The notes beneath the pieces are model-generated. The model did not search any database and was not told the origin of the DNA. It saw nothing but the letters and a program-made list of their open reading frames with translations. This document shows, in pieces, positions 1 to 10,323 of a stretch of DNA of 64,000 bases; the stretch's first letter is position 1, and the number at the start of each line of letters is the position of its first letter. This DNA comes from Luteolibacter ambystomatis (lineage in GTDB: Bacteria; Verrucomicrobiota; Verrucomicrobiia; Verrucomicrobiales; Akkermansiaceae), in contig NZ_CP073100.1 in NCBI RefSeq assembly GCF_018137965.1, forward strand, positions 868,001 to 932,000, in the 5' to 3' direction. Both the position numbers and the translations under genes were made by a program.

Positions 1-143
1 AGGCATTCAACAGAGAGCCTGCATACCTCCATTCTCATGGAGTGGTCGATTGGAACCGAGGTTGAACCGTTGACGAGAGCGGCCGCGTGTCCACGGGGAA
101 CGGATGGCACACAAGACTGTGGAAAACCGGCAACTTGATTCCC

Positions 144-170
144 GGAGGTTTGTTTAACGGTTTAACCTCC
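144..170. promoter_or_regulatory. Palindromic operator-like site upstream of the first lyase gene
   Basis: A 7-bp perfect inverted repeat (GGAGGTT at 144-150, AACCTCC at 164-170) encloses two GTTTAAC-type half sites, about 50 bases before the start codon at 223. The size and position suit a dimeric regulator of the downstream lyase gene, but no regulator gene is in the window and no promoter hexamers are convincing. The rest of positions 1-222 shows no gene. Confidence 0.25.
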
Positions 171-222
171 GAATCCAAATGGTGGGTTTTCTGGAAATTG
201 GCAGCAACTACGGTCGAAGACC

Positions 223-2703
223 ATGCAGCACACCCTCGCATTTGTAGCCGGTTTTCTGGTCCTCTCAGGAAACATGGCCCCTATATGGGCGGCACCACGG
301 CTTCCTTCCGCGCTCTATGAAGAGTGGCGTGTTTCGCCGTTTCCTTCCGGTGGAAGTGTCTCCATCAACCCTCCCGCGCTGCAGTGGGCTTCCGTGAAAC
401 ATTGGGAAAAGAAGGATGCTTCCTATACGGTGGAGATCTCCAAAGAATCCTCATTCCCAGCCAATGCGACGATGAAATCGTCCGAGCAGATCTGGTGCTT
501 TTTCAACCCGCACCGGAAGCTGGCTCCCGGCACCTGGTTCTGGCGCTACACCATCAAATCGGGAGGGGCTTCCACCGTAAAAGGACCCTTTACTTTTCAG
601 GTCGGGGAACGGACTCCTGTCTTCGACTCGGCGGACTTCCAGGATTTCGCGGCGAATATTCCGAGGAGGCATCCCTTCGCCGTTACAGAGGGAGTCAGTC
701 TTGCTGCGGTGAGGAAAAACGCCGCTTCCCATCCGCTTGCGGCGACCATCATCGAGCGTGGTAAAAAGATCGCTGCCGCGGCAATCTACTCCGGGCCGGT
801 GAGTGACAGGGATCCGGCGAAAGACCGTGAGGTCTCGGGATTGGCTTCAAAGGAGGCGGGGGCGCTGACTTCGCTTGTGGATGCCTATCTGCTCTGTGGG
901 GATCCCGCCATGAAGGAGGGGATTCTGAAAAGGATTGATGTGGTGAGCGGATGGCCCACGGACGACCTGCTGGGATCGGGAGTGCTGACCTCATTGTCCC
1001 GGGCCTACGACGGCATGCATGCGGAGCTTCCGGAGGGAGTCCGGACGAAAATTCTCGCGGTGATCGACCGGCAGTTGAAGTCGAAGCTTTCCGCGTGGCC
1101 CGGAAATATCGAAGGGCGGCAGGTGGAGAATCACTTCTGGCAGGCCGAACTCGCCGCCAATTTTTGTGCCGGGGTGGCGACTTTTCATGAACTGGAATCC
1201 AGCCGGAAGATGGTGGAATACACTTATGAATTGTTTCTCGCCAGATTTCCCAATCTCGCCACACAGGACGGAGGATGGTCGGAAGGGTTGGGCTATTTCG
1301 GGGTTAACAAGACCGCAGTGGTGGACATGGCCCGTCTGATGAAAGCGGTCGGCGGCGTCAACCCTTTCGAGATGCCCTGGTATCAGAATCTCGCTGACTA
1401 TTTCATCTACTTCGCACCGATTGGAGGGCGCATCGATGGATTCGGTGACATGCATGACCGCGTGGGAAATGGTGGCATCGGCACCTCGATGATCTTTACC
1501 GTCGCGAAGGAATCGGGCGAACCCAAGGCGGTTTTCTGGTCGTCCAAGCTCATGAAAGGCAAGCAGGACGTGGAACCCTGGTATCAGATCATCCACGGCA
1601 TCCGCCCGGATTCGTCAGTGGTGCCCGCTCCTGCGAATCTTCCCGGAATGAAGGTGTTCGAGGGAGTCGGGCTCGCCGCGATGCACACGAACGTGCTCGA
1701 TGCGCCGCACGATACCGCCGTCTATTTCCGTTCGTCGCCGTTCGGTGCGAAGGGTCACATGCACGCGAACCAGAACGCCTTCAATCTATCGAGGAAGGGC
1801 GAGCCCTTGTTCTACTCGACGGGGTACTACACCACGTTCGCCGATCCGCACTCGATGTCGTCCTACCGCCACACCCGCGCGCACAACACGATCCTCATCA
1901 ATGGTCACGGGCAGGCCTTCGGTCACGAAGGATACGGGTGGATCAAGCGTCAGTTGCAGGGTAGGAAGATCTCCTATGTCTGTGGCGATGCCACCATGGC
2001 CTACCGGAAAACCACGGACAGCCAGTTCATCGGAATGATGAAATCCTCGGACATGGATCCGGAAAAGGAAGAGGGCGACGCGAAGCTCAAGCTTTTTGAA
2101 CGCCACATGGTCTTTGTCCGTCCGGACACGCTGGTGGTGTACGATGTCCTCGATTCAGAGAAGGAGAATGAATGGGCCCTTCTGTTGCATGCTCCCATGG
2201 CTCCGACTCTCGATCAAGGCGGGCAGGTGACATTGGATACCGGGAGCAGCCTGGTGCGAGCCGCGGTGGCGGGCTCCGGTCCCTTGAAATACGGTCTAAC
2301 AGACCAATTCCACTCTCCCCCGGTGGACATCAAGAAGAAGTATGGCAAGATGCCCAATCAGTATCACCTGAACTACACCTCCGCAGGGAAATCGTCCAAG
2401 ATGCGATTTCTCACGGTGGTGCGGATGGCCGATAGCGGGAAGTCACTGTCTCCGGTCGCCATTCCAGCGAACGGGAATGTCGAAGTGTCCGGTGTCCGGA
2501 TTGATGCGGAGTTGGACACTTCAAAGGCTCCCTCGCTTTCCATCTCAGGAGAAGGAGCGACTCTCAAGGTCAACGCCTGGCCCGCCGAACTAGACGGTCG
2601 AGCTGTCGCTACTCCGACCGGTCATGGGACGCTTCTCTTGGAGAACGGCACCACTACGGTGAGTGAGGATTCACTTCCTCCCGGTCTCTCCACCGCTCCC
2701 TGA
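223..2703 (+). CDS. Secreted heparinase II/III-like polysaccharide lyase (DUF4962-type N-terminus)
   Basis: The 826-residue product starts with a signal peptide (hydrophobic stretch about residues 4-22, cleavage near WAAP), so it acts in the periplasm or outside the cell. A beta-rich DUF4962-like domain (about 30-130) comes first, then an alpha/alpha toroid, then a C-terminal beta-sandwich of the heparinase II/III family. The family signature H512-x-H514-A-N-Q-N is followed by a GYY and an AHNTILING segment, as in lyases that cleave uronic acid-containing glycans by beta-elimination. It is clearly more divergent than the three other copies in this locus (2901, 17160 and the C-terminal part of 10406-15547), which share the LPDxxxxGN ending that this protein lacks. 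Its neighbours are another lyase and a sulfatase. The substrate cannot be read from sequence; a sulfated glycosaminoglycan is the best inference, and alginate or another uronan is possible. Confidence 0.85.
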   Translation: MQHTLAFVAGFLVLSGNMAPIWAAPRLPSALYEEWRVSPFPSGGSVSINPPALQWASVKHWEKKDASYTVEISKESSFPANATMKSSEQIWCFFNPHRKLAPGTWFWRYTIKSGGASTVKGPFTFQVGERTPVFDSADFQDFAANIPRRHPFAVTEGVSLAAVRKNAASHPLAATIIERGKKIAAAAIYSGPVSDRDPAKDREVSGLASKEAGALTSLVDAYLLCGDPAMKEGILKRIDVVSGWPTDDLLGSGVLTSLSRAYDGMHAELPEGVRTKILAVIDRQLKSKLSAWPGNIEGRQVENHFWQAELAANFCAGVATFHELESSRKMVEYTYELFLARFPNLATQDGGWSEGLGYFGVNKTAVVDMARLMKAVGGVNPFEMPWYQNLADYFIYFAPIGGRIDGFGDMHDRVGNGGIGTSMIFTVAKESGEPKAVFWSSKLMKGKQDVEPWYQIIHGIRPDSSVVPAPANLPGMKVFEGVGLAAMHTNVLDAPHDTAVYFRSSPFGAKGHMHANQNAFNLSRKGEPLFYSTGYYTTFADPHSMSSYRHTRAHNTILINGHGQAFGHEGYGWIKRQLQGRKISYVCGDATMAYRKTTDSQFIGMMKSSDMDPEKEEGDAKLKLFERHMVFVRPDTLVVYDVLDSEKENEWALLLHAPMAPTLDQGGQVTLDTGSSLVRAAVAGSGPLKYGLTDQFHSPPVDIKKKYGKMPNQYHLNYTSAGKSSKMRFLTVVRMADSGKSLSPVAIPANGNVEVSGVRIDAELDTSKAPSLSISGEGATLKVNAWPAELDGRAVATPTGHGTLLLENGTTTVSEDSLPPGLSTAP

Positions 2704-2785
2704 TTGTCATCAGCCCCGCTCATGACGGCTGTGCTGGAGAGAGGGACCTGCCCGCATGGCCCATGAGTGGGGCTGGTTGACGAAT

Positions 2786-2807
2786 AAACCGGCATGATCG
2801 CCGGTTT
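2786..2807 (+). terminator. Hairpin after the first lyase gene
   Basis: A perfect 8-bp stem (AAACCGGC / GCCGGTTT) with a 6-base loop lies 83 bases after the stop of the first lyase gene. The T tract is short, so it may be a weak terminator or an RNA-stabilising hairpin. Confidence 0.4.
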
Positions 2808-2900
2808 CCCGATCCTCCGGCTTGAAGCGGGGTTTGATCTGAGAATCCAAGCTACTTGTTCAGACCGAATTGTTCCCCAATCCATCCATTTTCCAAACCC

Positions 2901-5720
2901 ATGAAAGATCCGACTCGTTTCCCTTTGAGCCTGAAGTGCTGCGCGTGCGCGGTGTGGGTTTTGTTGTGCGCATCCGTCGCCATCGGACAGGATCACTCTG
3001 CGCCAGCGGTTGAGAAGCTGCCCGAGGGGGTGATGCGGGTGGGTCCGGTGGAGCTGAAGATCGATCGGGAAGCCATCACTCCCCTTTGGATTCCGAGACC
3101 ATTGCCACAGGGAACCATCGATGTAAATCCACCTTGGCTTCACGTTGCCGTCCCCATTCTGGATGGGAATGAGAGCACCAATCCCGAGCGTAGGAGCAAG
3201 AGGGAGGCGCAGAAGTGGAACCGGCGCTTTTACTTCAAGCTTTCCCAGGACTCGTCCTTCCAAAGCGGAGTGATGGAGAGTGGTCCGAAGCGATGGTCAT
3301 TCTACAATCCATACCGTCGCCTGGAGCCGGGGACGTGGTACTGGACGTATGGACTGGCGCGGGCGGAAACACCTGACAAACCGGTATGGAACAAGGAAAT
3401 TTATTCGTTCCGGATCTCGGGCCGGGAATACACTTACGAGATTCCACCAACGCCGGAAGCGTTTCTGGCTGCGGTCAAAAAGCGGAACGCAGGCCCGATC
3501 GTTACGTGTTTCCCGGAGGAGGTCGGGCATCTGCTGCCCACGGAAACGGCACCCTCGCTTGCGGAACAAATCCGGAAGGACTGCGAGCGGGCCTTTGAGA
3601 CAATGAATGCCAAAGGCTCCGAGGTCGCGAAAGTGTCGGACAAACAACCTCCGGGCGGAGCTAAGGAAAAGCCTTCGCTTCTGGAGAGGAAGCAGGCGAG
3701 CGCCCGGGCTTTGGTGGAATCAAGGCGGATCAATTCCCTGCTGCGCGGCTATCTCCTGACTGGTGAGGAGAAATACAAAAACCTCGCCATCCATCTCCTG
3801 ACAGGCGGGGCCAAGCTGGAGAAACCCGTGCCCGGAGAACTCGTTTTGCACAGGCCCGGTGGTGGGAAGACCTTGGTCAATGAGACCGATATCATCTTAT
3901 TGGACACCCTTTACAACGAACTGTCCAAAGCCGACCGGATCAAGCACTTCCAGGCCATCTACAACGCGATCTGCGATGATGGAAGCGACAGCCCGGACAC
4001 GCACGAAAACATCGAGCACATGCTGTATGATAATCATGCCTGGCAGGGCCATCTTCCCGGCTTGTTCAGAAGCGCGATTCTCCTGTGCCGTTACAAGCCG
4101 GAACTCGACGATTGGGTGAAGTATGCCTACGAGGTCTATCTATACCGGGCTCCGGCATTCAGCCGTACGGATGGCGGCAGCAGCGAAGGAAACGGCTATC
4201 TGGGGGTGCATGATGAGCCGCTCACGGATATTCCCTGGCTGATCTACAAACTGACCGGATACAATGTTCTCAATAACAAGCGCTGGTTCCAGAACTTCGG
4301 GAACTACATGACCTTCTCGAATCCGAGCGGCAATCCGGGCATCTCCTTCGAGGACTCGGGCGTGGATGGCGGTTCGGACATGCAGTATTTCAGCGAGTTT
4401 CTTGCCCGTGCGTGTCCCGCGAACCTGTCCAACCTGTGGCAATGCAAATCGGTGGGCCGCCGTGAGGAAAAGTACTTCAGCGCCGATTTGAACAAGGGGG
4501 CGAAGGCCTGGGACATGCTTTCGATATGGAAGCGCCTTCCCATGCCCGATCTGGGCAAGGCGGTTCCGCCTTCGGAAAAGGCGGCACAGTTTGGCGACAT
4601 CGGTCTCGTATGCATGCATACCGACCTGGCCAAGGCCGGGGATAATCTGATGCTGAATTTCAGGGCTGGACCGTATGGTTCCGAGGGACACACCCATCCT
4701 GCACAAAACGCTTTCACGGTGGCGTATGGCGGCCAGGAGCTATTCTGGCGGACAGGCTACTACAATGGCGGAGGTCTGCACAATATCTACAGCTACAAGT
4801 CCTCGCGGTCGCACAACACGATTATGGCGGATGGGCTCGTGCAAGGATTCGACCAGGGGGCCTACGCGTGGATCGCCCGGTTCGCCACGGGAAACCGGAT
4901 CAGCTACGCATTGGGGGACGCCTCCCACGCTTACAATGGGAAGCATCACAATTTCGACATTCCCTACCAGCCCGATCTCAAAGGAAACAAGGTGGAGGAA
5001 CGAAGGAACTGGGAGGAGGCTACCGCGGCAAACGGATTCGGCAATCCCGGCGTGACCCGCTTCCGCAGGCATATGGTGATGCTCCGGCCCAGCCATGTCC
5101 TGATCTACGACGAGCTGGAGGCAGCAAAACCGGTGACCTGGACCTTCCAACTCCATTCCCGGATGGAGATGAAACAACTGGGCGATTCGTGGTTCAAGAC
5201 AGCGAACGATCACGCGCTGGGGAGCGCTCAGTTGTTCTGCGCGTCACCGATGAAAGGAGAGCTCACGGACAAGTTCAGAGCCGACGCCGTGGACGAGGAG
5301 AACAAGCGCAACGGGCAGAACCCTCCGAACTGGCACGCGACGATGACGACGCGTGACCGGCTGCCTGCGACCAGATTCCTCACGGTGATCGATGTCATCC
5401 CCGGCAAGGACCTGGCTGCCTCTCCGGCCCGGTTGGTACCGGAAGGTGCTGGCAGGACACGATGGCAGATCGGCGAGTACTCCGTCACGGCGGAGCTTGA
5501 TCCAAGCAAGCCTTCTTATCTGGAAGTGCATGACTCCACAGCCACCTGTGCCCTCGTCACCGGCCAAGCCACGCGCGGGATTGAACTCGGCGGCCAACAG
5601 CGGAACGCAAAGCTGCCCGGCAGCACGTTGCTGTGGGAGAAGTCGGAAACGGGTGGAGAAGTATTTCAGGAGAAGGTCGACGAACTCCCCGACTGCCTCA
5701 AATTTGGGAATCCATTTTGA
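2901..5720 (+). CDS. Secreted heparinase II/III-like polysaccharide lyase (DUF4962 family)
   Basis: I place the start at 2901, not the upstream in-frame ATG at 2856, because 2901 opens a good signal peptide (KDP then a hydrophobic run ending ASVAIGQ); this gives 939 residues. The order is a DUF4962-like domain (about 55-180, with a QGTIDVNPPWLHV segment), a long alpha-toroid, and the C-terminal heparinase II/III beta domain with H597-T-H599-P-A-Q-N-A-F. It is a close paralogue of the protein at 17160 and of the C-terminal half of the minus-strand fusion protein: all three share a PQGxxDxxxPW segment at the front, GYYN after the histidine motif, and end in LPDxxxxGN. A sulfatase gene follows within 42 bases, suggesting joint expression and that lysis and desulfation go together. 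It probably cleaves a uronic acid-containing, perhaps sulfated, polysaccharide. Confidence 0.87.
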   Translation: MKDPTRFPLSLKCCACAVWVLLCASVAIGQDHSAPAVEKLPEGVMRVGPVELKIDREAITPLWIPRPLPQGTIDVNPPWLHVAVPILDGNESTNPERRSKREAQKWNRRFYFKLSQDSSFQSGVMESGPKRWSFYNPYRRLEPGTWYWTYGLARAETPDKPVWNKEIYSFRISGREYTYEIPPTPEAFLAAVKKRNAGPIVTCFPEEVGHLLPTETAPSLAEQIRKDCERAFETMNAKGSEVAKVSDKQPPGGAKEKPSLLERKQASARALVESRRINSLLRGYLLTGEEKYKNLAIHLLTGGAKLEKPVPGELVLHRPGGGKTLVNETDIILLDTLYNELSKADRIKHFQAIYNAICDDGSDSPDTHENIEHMLYDNHAWQGHLPGLFRSAILLCRYKPELDDWVKYAYEVYLYRAPAFSRTDGGSSEGNGYLGVHDEPLTDIPWLIYKLTGYNVLNNKRWFQNFGNYMTFSNPSGNPGISFEDSGVDGGSDMQYFSEFLARACPANLSNLWQCKSVGRREEKYFSADLNKGAKAWDMLSIWKRLPMPDLGKAVPPSEKAAQFGDIGLVCMHTDLAKAGDNLMLNFRAGPYGSEGHTHPAQNAFTVAYGGQELFWRTGYYNGGGLHNIYSYKSSRSHNTIMADGLVQGFDQGAYAWIARFATGNRISYALGDASHAYNGKHHNFDIPYQPDLKGNKVEERRNWEEATAANGFGNPGVTRFRRHMVMLRPSHVLIYDELEAAKPVTWTFQLHSRMEMKQLGDSWFKTANDHALGSAQLFCASPMKGELTDKFRADAVDEENKRNGQNPPNWHATMTTRDRLPATRFLTVIDVIPGKDLAASPARLVPEGAGRTRWQIGEYSVTAELDPSKPSYLEVHDSTATCALVTGQATRGIELGGQQRNAKLPGSTLLWEKSETGGEVFQEKVDELPDCLKFGNPF

Positions 5721-5761
5721 AAAAATTTTATCAGACATCAATTCACGGACTTATCATCCCA

Positions 5762-7279
5762 ATGAAAAATCATCTTTCCAAGATCGTTTGTGCGATCCTG
5801 TCCGCCACAGCCGTTGTGCCGGCGTCCGCCGGGACCACGAAGCCGAACATCCTCGTCATCATGAGCGACGAGCACAATGCCTCGGTGATGGGGTGTGCGG
5901 GTGACAAGATCGCACGAACGCCCCATCTGGACGCGCTCGCCGCGAAGGGCGTCCTGTTCAGCGCGCAGTATTGTTCCTCGCCCATCTGCACGCCCTCCCG
6001 ACAGACCTTCACCACCGGCAAATATACGTCCGGACACAATGTATGGGGGAATACTGCCGGAGTGCCGGAAGGGACTCCTTCGCTTCCGCGAATCCTGAAC
6101 GCCGGCGGCTATGAAAGCTATTTGGACGGGAAGATGCACTACAAGGGCGGCATGACCCACGGCTTCAGCATCATTCATGAGGAGTCCGGAAAGATCACGC
6201 CTCCCGCCGACCCCAAGGACATCAAGGAGTCGGGCGAGGAGAAGGAGAAGCCGCGGCACCGGCTGTCGGCGGGAACATTCCCCGACAATGGGAATGAACT
6301 GGGAGGCGAGTTCAAACCGATGGGTGTCGATGACACGATGGACTCGTTCATTGACGTGGCGAGAAGCGACAACGCGGTGAAGTTCCTGAAGGAGCGCAAG
6401 GCTGACGCGAAGCCGTTCTTTCTGACCATTGGCTTCATCGCGCCCCACTATCCTTTGGTGGCACCCACCACCTACCTCGATCATTTCAAGGGCAAGGTGC
6501 CGCTGCCGGTGATACCGCCGGGCTATCTGGACAGCCTGCCCTTGAACTACAAGCATCTGAGGAACGACCGGAAATTCGAGCGGGTCCCCGACGATGTGGC
6601 CAGACTGGGGCTTGAGGCCTACTACGCCCGTGTCGAGTGGCTGGACGGCCAGGTGGGCAAGGTTCTCGATGCGCTCAAGGCATCCCCTTTCGCGGAGAAT
6701 ACGATCGTGATCTATACGTCAGACCACGGCGAAAACATGGGAGAGCACGGACTCTGGTGGAAGAACTGTCTCTACGATTGCGGAGCCCGCGTGCCTCTGA
6801 TTGTGAGCTGGCCGAAGCGCTGGCAGGGTGGGCAGCAACGCACGGGTGCATGCGGCATGGTGGATCTTGTGCAAACAATCGCCGCACTCGGAGGTGTCAA
6901 GACTCCTGATGATTGGAAGGGATCTTCGATGGTGCCATGGCTGGACGATTCCCGGTTCGCCTGGAAGGACCTTGCCGTGAGTGAGTACTACGCGGGCTAT
7001 ATTTCCTCCGGGATTGCCATGATCCGGCAGGGGAAATGGAAGTATGTCTACCACACCCGGGCTGACCAGACCCACGGTCCCGAGCGCGAACTCTACGATA
7101 TGGAATCCGATCCGAAGGAGATGCACGACCTTGCATCGGATCCGGAGCAGGGATCGAGGATGGAGGCCATGCACAAGGCGTTGGTCAAGGAGATCGGTGA
7201 AGATCCGGAGAAAACCGAGGCACGCTGGCGCGCGGGGGATGGGCCACAGGCTGTGGCTCAATCACAGAAGATCAAATAG
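5762..7279 (+). CDS. Secreted type I sulfatase
   Basis: This 505-residue protein belongs to the alkaline phosphatase-like type I sulfatases. The start at 5762 opens a signal peptide ending near ASAGTT; longer in-frame starts run back into the preceding lyase gene and are unlikely. The metal-binding N-terminus reads PNILVIMSDEHN, and the activating signature C76-T-P-S-R is present, where the cysteine must be converted to formylglycine by a maturase encoded elsewhere. The second metal site YTSDHGENMGEHG lies near residues 318-330. The protein should remove sulfate esters from carbohydrate; its place directly behind a lyase and close to a second sulfatase and a GH89 gene points to a sulfated glycosaminoglycan-like substrate. 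Choline-sulfatase-like or phosphonate hydrolase activity is a less likely alternative. Which sulfate position it attacks cannot be told from the sequence. Confidence 0.9.
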   Translation: MKNHLSKIVCAILSATAVVPASAGTTKPNILVIMSDEHNASVMGCAGDKIARTPHLDALAAKGVLFSAQYCSSPICTPSRQTFTTGKYTSGHNVWGNTAGVPEGTPSLPRILNAGGYESYLDGKMHYKGGMTHGFSIIHEESGKITPPADPKDIKESGEEKEKPRHRLSAGTFPDNGNELGGEFKPMGVDDTMDSFIDVARSDNAVKFLKERKADAKPFFLTIGFIAPHYPLVAPTTYLDHFKGKVPLPVIPPGYLDSLPLNYKHLRNDRKFERVPDDVARLGLEAYYARVEWLDGQVGKVLDALKASPFAENTIVIYTSDHGENMGEHGLWWKNCLYDCGARVPLIVSWPKRWQGGQQRTGACGMVDLVQTIAALGGVKTPDDWKGSSMVPWLDDSRFAWKDLAVSEYYAGYISSGIAMIRQGKWKYVYHTRADQTHGPERELYDMESDPKEMHDLASDPEQGSRMEAMHKALVKEIGEDPEKTEARWRAGDGPQAVAQSQKIK

Positions 7280-7330
7280 GCTGACATCGCCGAACCGCCC
7301 ACCTTCAGACCGAGTGCGACTTCTCCATTC

Positions 7331-8731
7331 ATGAATGCCCCTCCAACGCGTGGATCGGATCACGATCCCGGTGCAGCCGCTCCCCTCGAACGCGGTCTCG
7401 GGTTGCTGCAGGCGACATCACTCAATATTGCCAATATGGTAGGCATCGGGCCGTTCATCACCATCCCGCTTTTCCTCGCGACGATGAACGGGCCGCAGGC
7501 GATGATCGGGTGGGTGTTGGGTGCCGTGCTGGTGCTGTGCGACGGCTTGGTATGGAGCGAGCTTGGCGCCGCTTTGCCTGGCAGCGGCGGCACCTACCAT
7601 TTCCTAAAGGAGATTTTCCGACCGTATCGCTGGGGTAGACTGCTGCCATTTCTATTCGTCTGGCAGTTTCTGATCAGTGGCACGCTGGAAATGGCAAGCG
7701 GTTACGTCGGGGCGGTGGATTACCTGAAATACGCTTTCCCGGATTGGCAGCACATGTTCGACCGATGGGGGATTCCATGGGGGTGGAGCGGAATCGCCGC
7801 GCTGGGGTGCGTGCTTGTTGTCTGGATGCTCAGCCGCCGCACGCGGGTGGTCGGCTGGCTGGCGGTTGGCCTCACGGCGGGAACCCTTCTCACCGTCTTG
7901 ATCGTGATTGTCGCGGGCCTCACTCATTTCAATCCCAGCCTGCTGAAGTTGCCGCCGGATGCCTTCAATCTGAACCTGGCGTTCCTGCTCGGCCTCGGCG
8001 GTGCGATGCGGATCGCCGTTTATGATTTCCTCGGATACTTCAATGTCTGCCATCTGGGTGACGAGGTGCGCACGCCTGGGAAAACCATCCCCCGTGCGGT
8101 CATTCTTTCCGTGCTCGTGGTCGCCACGATTTATCTGACGATGAACCTTTCGATCATCGGAGTGGTGCCGTGGCAGGAGGCGATGAAATCACAGAACGTT
8201 GCCGCATTGTTCATGGAGCGGCTTTTCGGCCGGCCGGTGGCGGTTGCATTCACAGGTTTGATCGTCTGGACGGCGATCGCCTGCATGTTTGCCATCACGC
8301 TGGGCTATTCCCGCATCCCGTATGCCGCCGCGCGTGAGGGGGATTTTTTCCGTGTGTTCGGGAAGGTGCATCCGCGTGACCACTATCCGTGGCTGGCATT
8401 GATGGCGATGGGCGCGCTCACCGCGGTCTTCTGCTTCTTCCCTCTCCAGCAGATCATCGATGCCGCGGTGACGGTCCGGATTGTGGTGCAGTTCATGGGG
8501 CAGATCATCGCGCTCCACGTGTTGCGGACCACGCGTCCGGATATCCGGTTGCCGTTCCGCATGTGGCTTTATCCGCTGCCGTCCTTCATTGCATTTATCG
8601 GCTGGATTTTTCTTTGGGTCAGCTCGGGATGGACGCTGGTTCTCTCAGGCGGCGGGGTAATCGTGTCAGGCTGTGTCGCCTATGTGGCCTGGCGGAAGGC
8701 AAGCAATCGAACGACCATGGAACCATGTTGA
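7331..8731 (+). CDS. APC-family amino acid/amine permease
   Basis: The 466-residue protein has about 12 hydrophobic segments and an N-terminal IANMVGIGPFITIP stretch typical of the first helix of amino acid-polyamine-organocation (APC) transporters, plus the GSGGTYHFL motif after helix 2. It should sit in the inner membrane and import an amino acid or amine. It lies between two sulfatase genes and overlaps the second by 7 bases, so it is almost surely translated with the degradation genes. That is unusual: such loci normally carry a sugar transporter. It may carry an amino compound released from the substrate, or a peptide-linked residue from a proteoglycan; this is speculation. Confidence 0.85.
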   Translation: MNAPPTRGSDHDPGAAAPLERGLGLLQATSLNIANMVGIGPFITIPLFLATMNGPQAMIGWVLGAVLVLCDGLVWSELGAALPGSGGTYHFLKEIFRPYRWGRLLPFLFVWQFLISGTLEMASGYVGAVDYLKYAFPDWQHMFDRWGIPWGWSGIAALGCVLVVWMLSRRTRVVGWLAVGLTAGTLLTVLIVIVAGLTHFNPSLLKLPPDAFNLNLAFLLGLGGAMRIAVYDFLGYFNVCHLGDEVRTPGKTIPRAVILSVLVVATIYLTMNLSIIGVVPWQEAMKSQNVAALFMERLFGRPVAVAFTGLIVWTAIACMFAITLGYSRIPYAAAREGDFFRVFGKVHPRDHYPWLALMAMGALTAVFCFFPLQQIIDAAVTVRIVVQFMGQIIALHVLRTTRPDIRLPFRMWLYPLPSFIAFIGWIFLWVSSGWTLVLSGGGVIVSGCVAYVAWRKASNRTTMEPC

Positions 8732-10227
8732 GACTTACTTTTGTCAGAATATTCCTCGCCATTTCACTCCTGAGTACAGTGGGGGCGGCATGGGGTGTTG
8801 GCGCGGAGGAGGCTCCCGCCGGGATCAAGGCGCGGCCGAACATGCTCTTCTTCATCGCCGACAATTGGGCGTTCCCACACGCTGGTATCCTGGGAGACAA
8901 GACGGCGGAGACTCCGGCCTTCGACCGGCTGGCACGGGAAGGTGTTCTCTTCACGCATGTTTTCAATGCCTCTCCGATTTGCTCTCCGACACGCGCTTCC
9001 ATCCTCACCGGGCGTCCGCCCCATCAGTTGGGCGAGGCGGGCAATCTATGGGGAGGGTTTCCCGGGTCGTTGAAAGTCTTTACCCGCATGTTGGAAGACG
9101 CGGGCTACGAAGTGGGGTTCTGCGGGAAACCGTGGGCTCCCGGTCGCTACAAGCCATATGGCTGGTCCATGAATCCGGTGGGCAGGGAATACAAGAGCTT
9201 CACCGATTTCCTGGCGGTGCGCGATCCGGCAAAGCCGTTCTTCTTCTGGATTGGCAACGTCGATACGGCGCTCCGCGATGCTTTCCAAGGATGGAACTAC
9301 GATGAGGAATCCGTGAAAGGTATTGATGCGTCGGGCATCGTGGTGCCGCCCCAACTGCCCGACACGCCTGAGATCCGGCGCGACATCCAGGCCTACTACG
9401 GCGGAGTGCGTAAAATGGATCGGGCGCTTGCCGGCAGCGTGGGGGCGCTCGATCAGGCGCGGTTGCTCGATGAAACGGTGGTGGTATGCACCAGTGACAA
9501 CGGCTGGCAGATGCCACGTGGTCTTGCCAATTGTTACGACGCGGGGTCACGTGTGCCACTGGCAGTCCGGTGGGGATCGCATTTGAAGGCCGGTCGGCGT
9601 GTGGATGACTTCATCAGCGGGACCGATTTCACCGCCACTTTCCTTGAGCTCGCCGGATTGTCTCCAACCGCGGAGATGACTTCCAGGAGTTTCGTGGATC
9701 TCTTGTTGGGGAGACAGGGTGGAAAGGCTCGCGACGCCGCTTTCATCGAGCGTGAACGCCACGCCAACGTGCGGCGTGGCAATCTCAGCTATCCGATGCG
9801 GGCCATCCGGACGGAAAGGTTCCTATATATTCGGAATCTCCGCCCCGACCGCTGGCCGGCGGGTGATCCCCAGGTGTATTTCGATGTGGGGGACTATGGT
9901 GACGTCGATGCATCCGCGGCCAAGAATTTCCTACAGGCCAACATCGGGAAGCCCGGCTTCCAGCGCTATGACCGCATGATTTTCGAGAAGCGCCCCGAGG
10001 AGGAGCTATACGACCTCGTCACCGACCCTGCCCAGGTTGTCAACGTGGCGGGGCAGGAACGGTATGCCGCTGCCCAGCAGGATCTGCGTAACAGGCTCGA
10101 CCGATGGATGCGCGAGACGTCCGATCCACGGATTGATCCATCCTGTGATCCCTGGGATCACTACCCATATTACGCGCCAGGTGTGCTCAATGGGAAAAAG
10201 GCGGCGGAGCCTTATGCACCGCGTTAG
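8725..10227 (+). CDS. Secreted type I sulfatase, second copy
   Basis: The start at 8725 overlaps the permease stop and opens a signal peptide (hydrophobic run to VGAAWGVGAEEA), giving 500 residues; the much longer upstream in-frame reading lies inside the permease gene. The N-terminal metal motif reads PNMLFFIADNW, the maturation site is C86-S-P-T-R, and the later metal site CTSDNGW is visible. It is only distantly similar to the sulfatase at 5762, so the two probably remove sulfate from different positions. The Thr in place of the usual Ser or Ala after Pro in the C-x-P-x-R site is within family variation. It is the last gene of the rightward run that starts at 2901, and a hairpin follows. 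Confidence 0.88.
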   Translation: MLRLTFVRIFLAISLLSTVGAAWGVGAEEAPAGIKARPNMLFFIADNWAFPHAGILGDKTAETPAFDRLAREGVLFTHVFNASPICSPTRASILTGRPPHQLGEAGNLWGGFPGSLKVFTRMLEDAGYEVGFCGKPWAPGRYKPYGWSMNPVGREYKSFTDFLAVRDPAKPFFFWIGNVDTALRDAFQGWNYDEESVKGIDASGIVVPPQLPDTPEIRRDIQAYYGGVRKMDRALAGSVGALDQARLLDETVVVCTSDNGWQMPRGLANCYDAGSRVPLAVRWGSHLKAGRRVDDFISGTDFTATFLELAGLSPTAEMTSRSFVDLLLGRQGGKARDAAFIERERHANVRRGNLSYPMRAIRTERFLYIRNLRPDRWPAGDPQVYFDVGDYGDVDASAAKNFLQANIGKPGFQRYDRMIFEKRPEEELYDLVTDPAQVVNVAGQERYAAAQQDLRNRLDRWMRETSDPRIDPSCDPWDHYPYYAPGVLNGKKAAEPYAPR

Positions 10228-10323
10228 AAGCCGTCTTGAATAGCTCAAAGGCATGTGCAGACGGAGATGAAAAGATGGGCCAAGTGGCCTTGATCCCATG
10301 AAATCTCAGCCGTTTGCCATCCG

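Noticed and set aside
8389..8724. Long N-terminal extension of the second sulfatase
   Set aside because: It overlaps the permease in another frame; the signal peptide begins at 8725.
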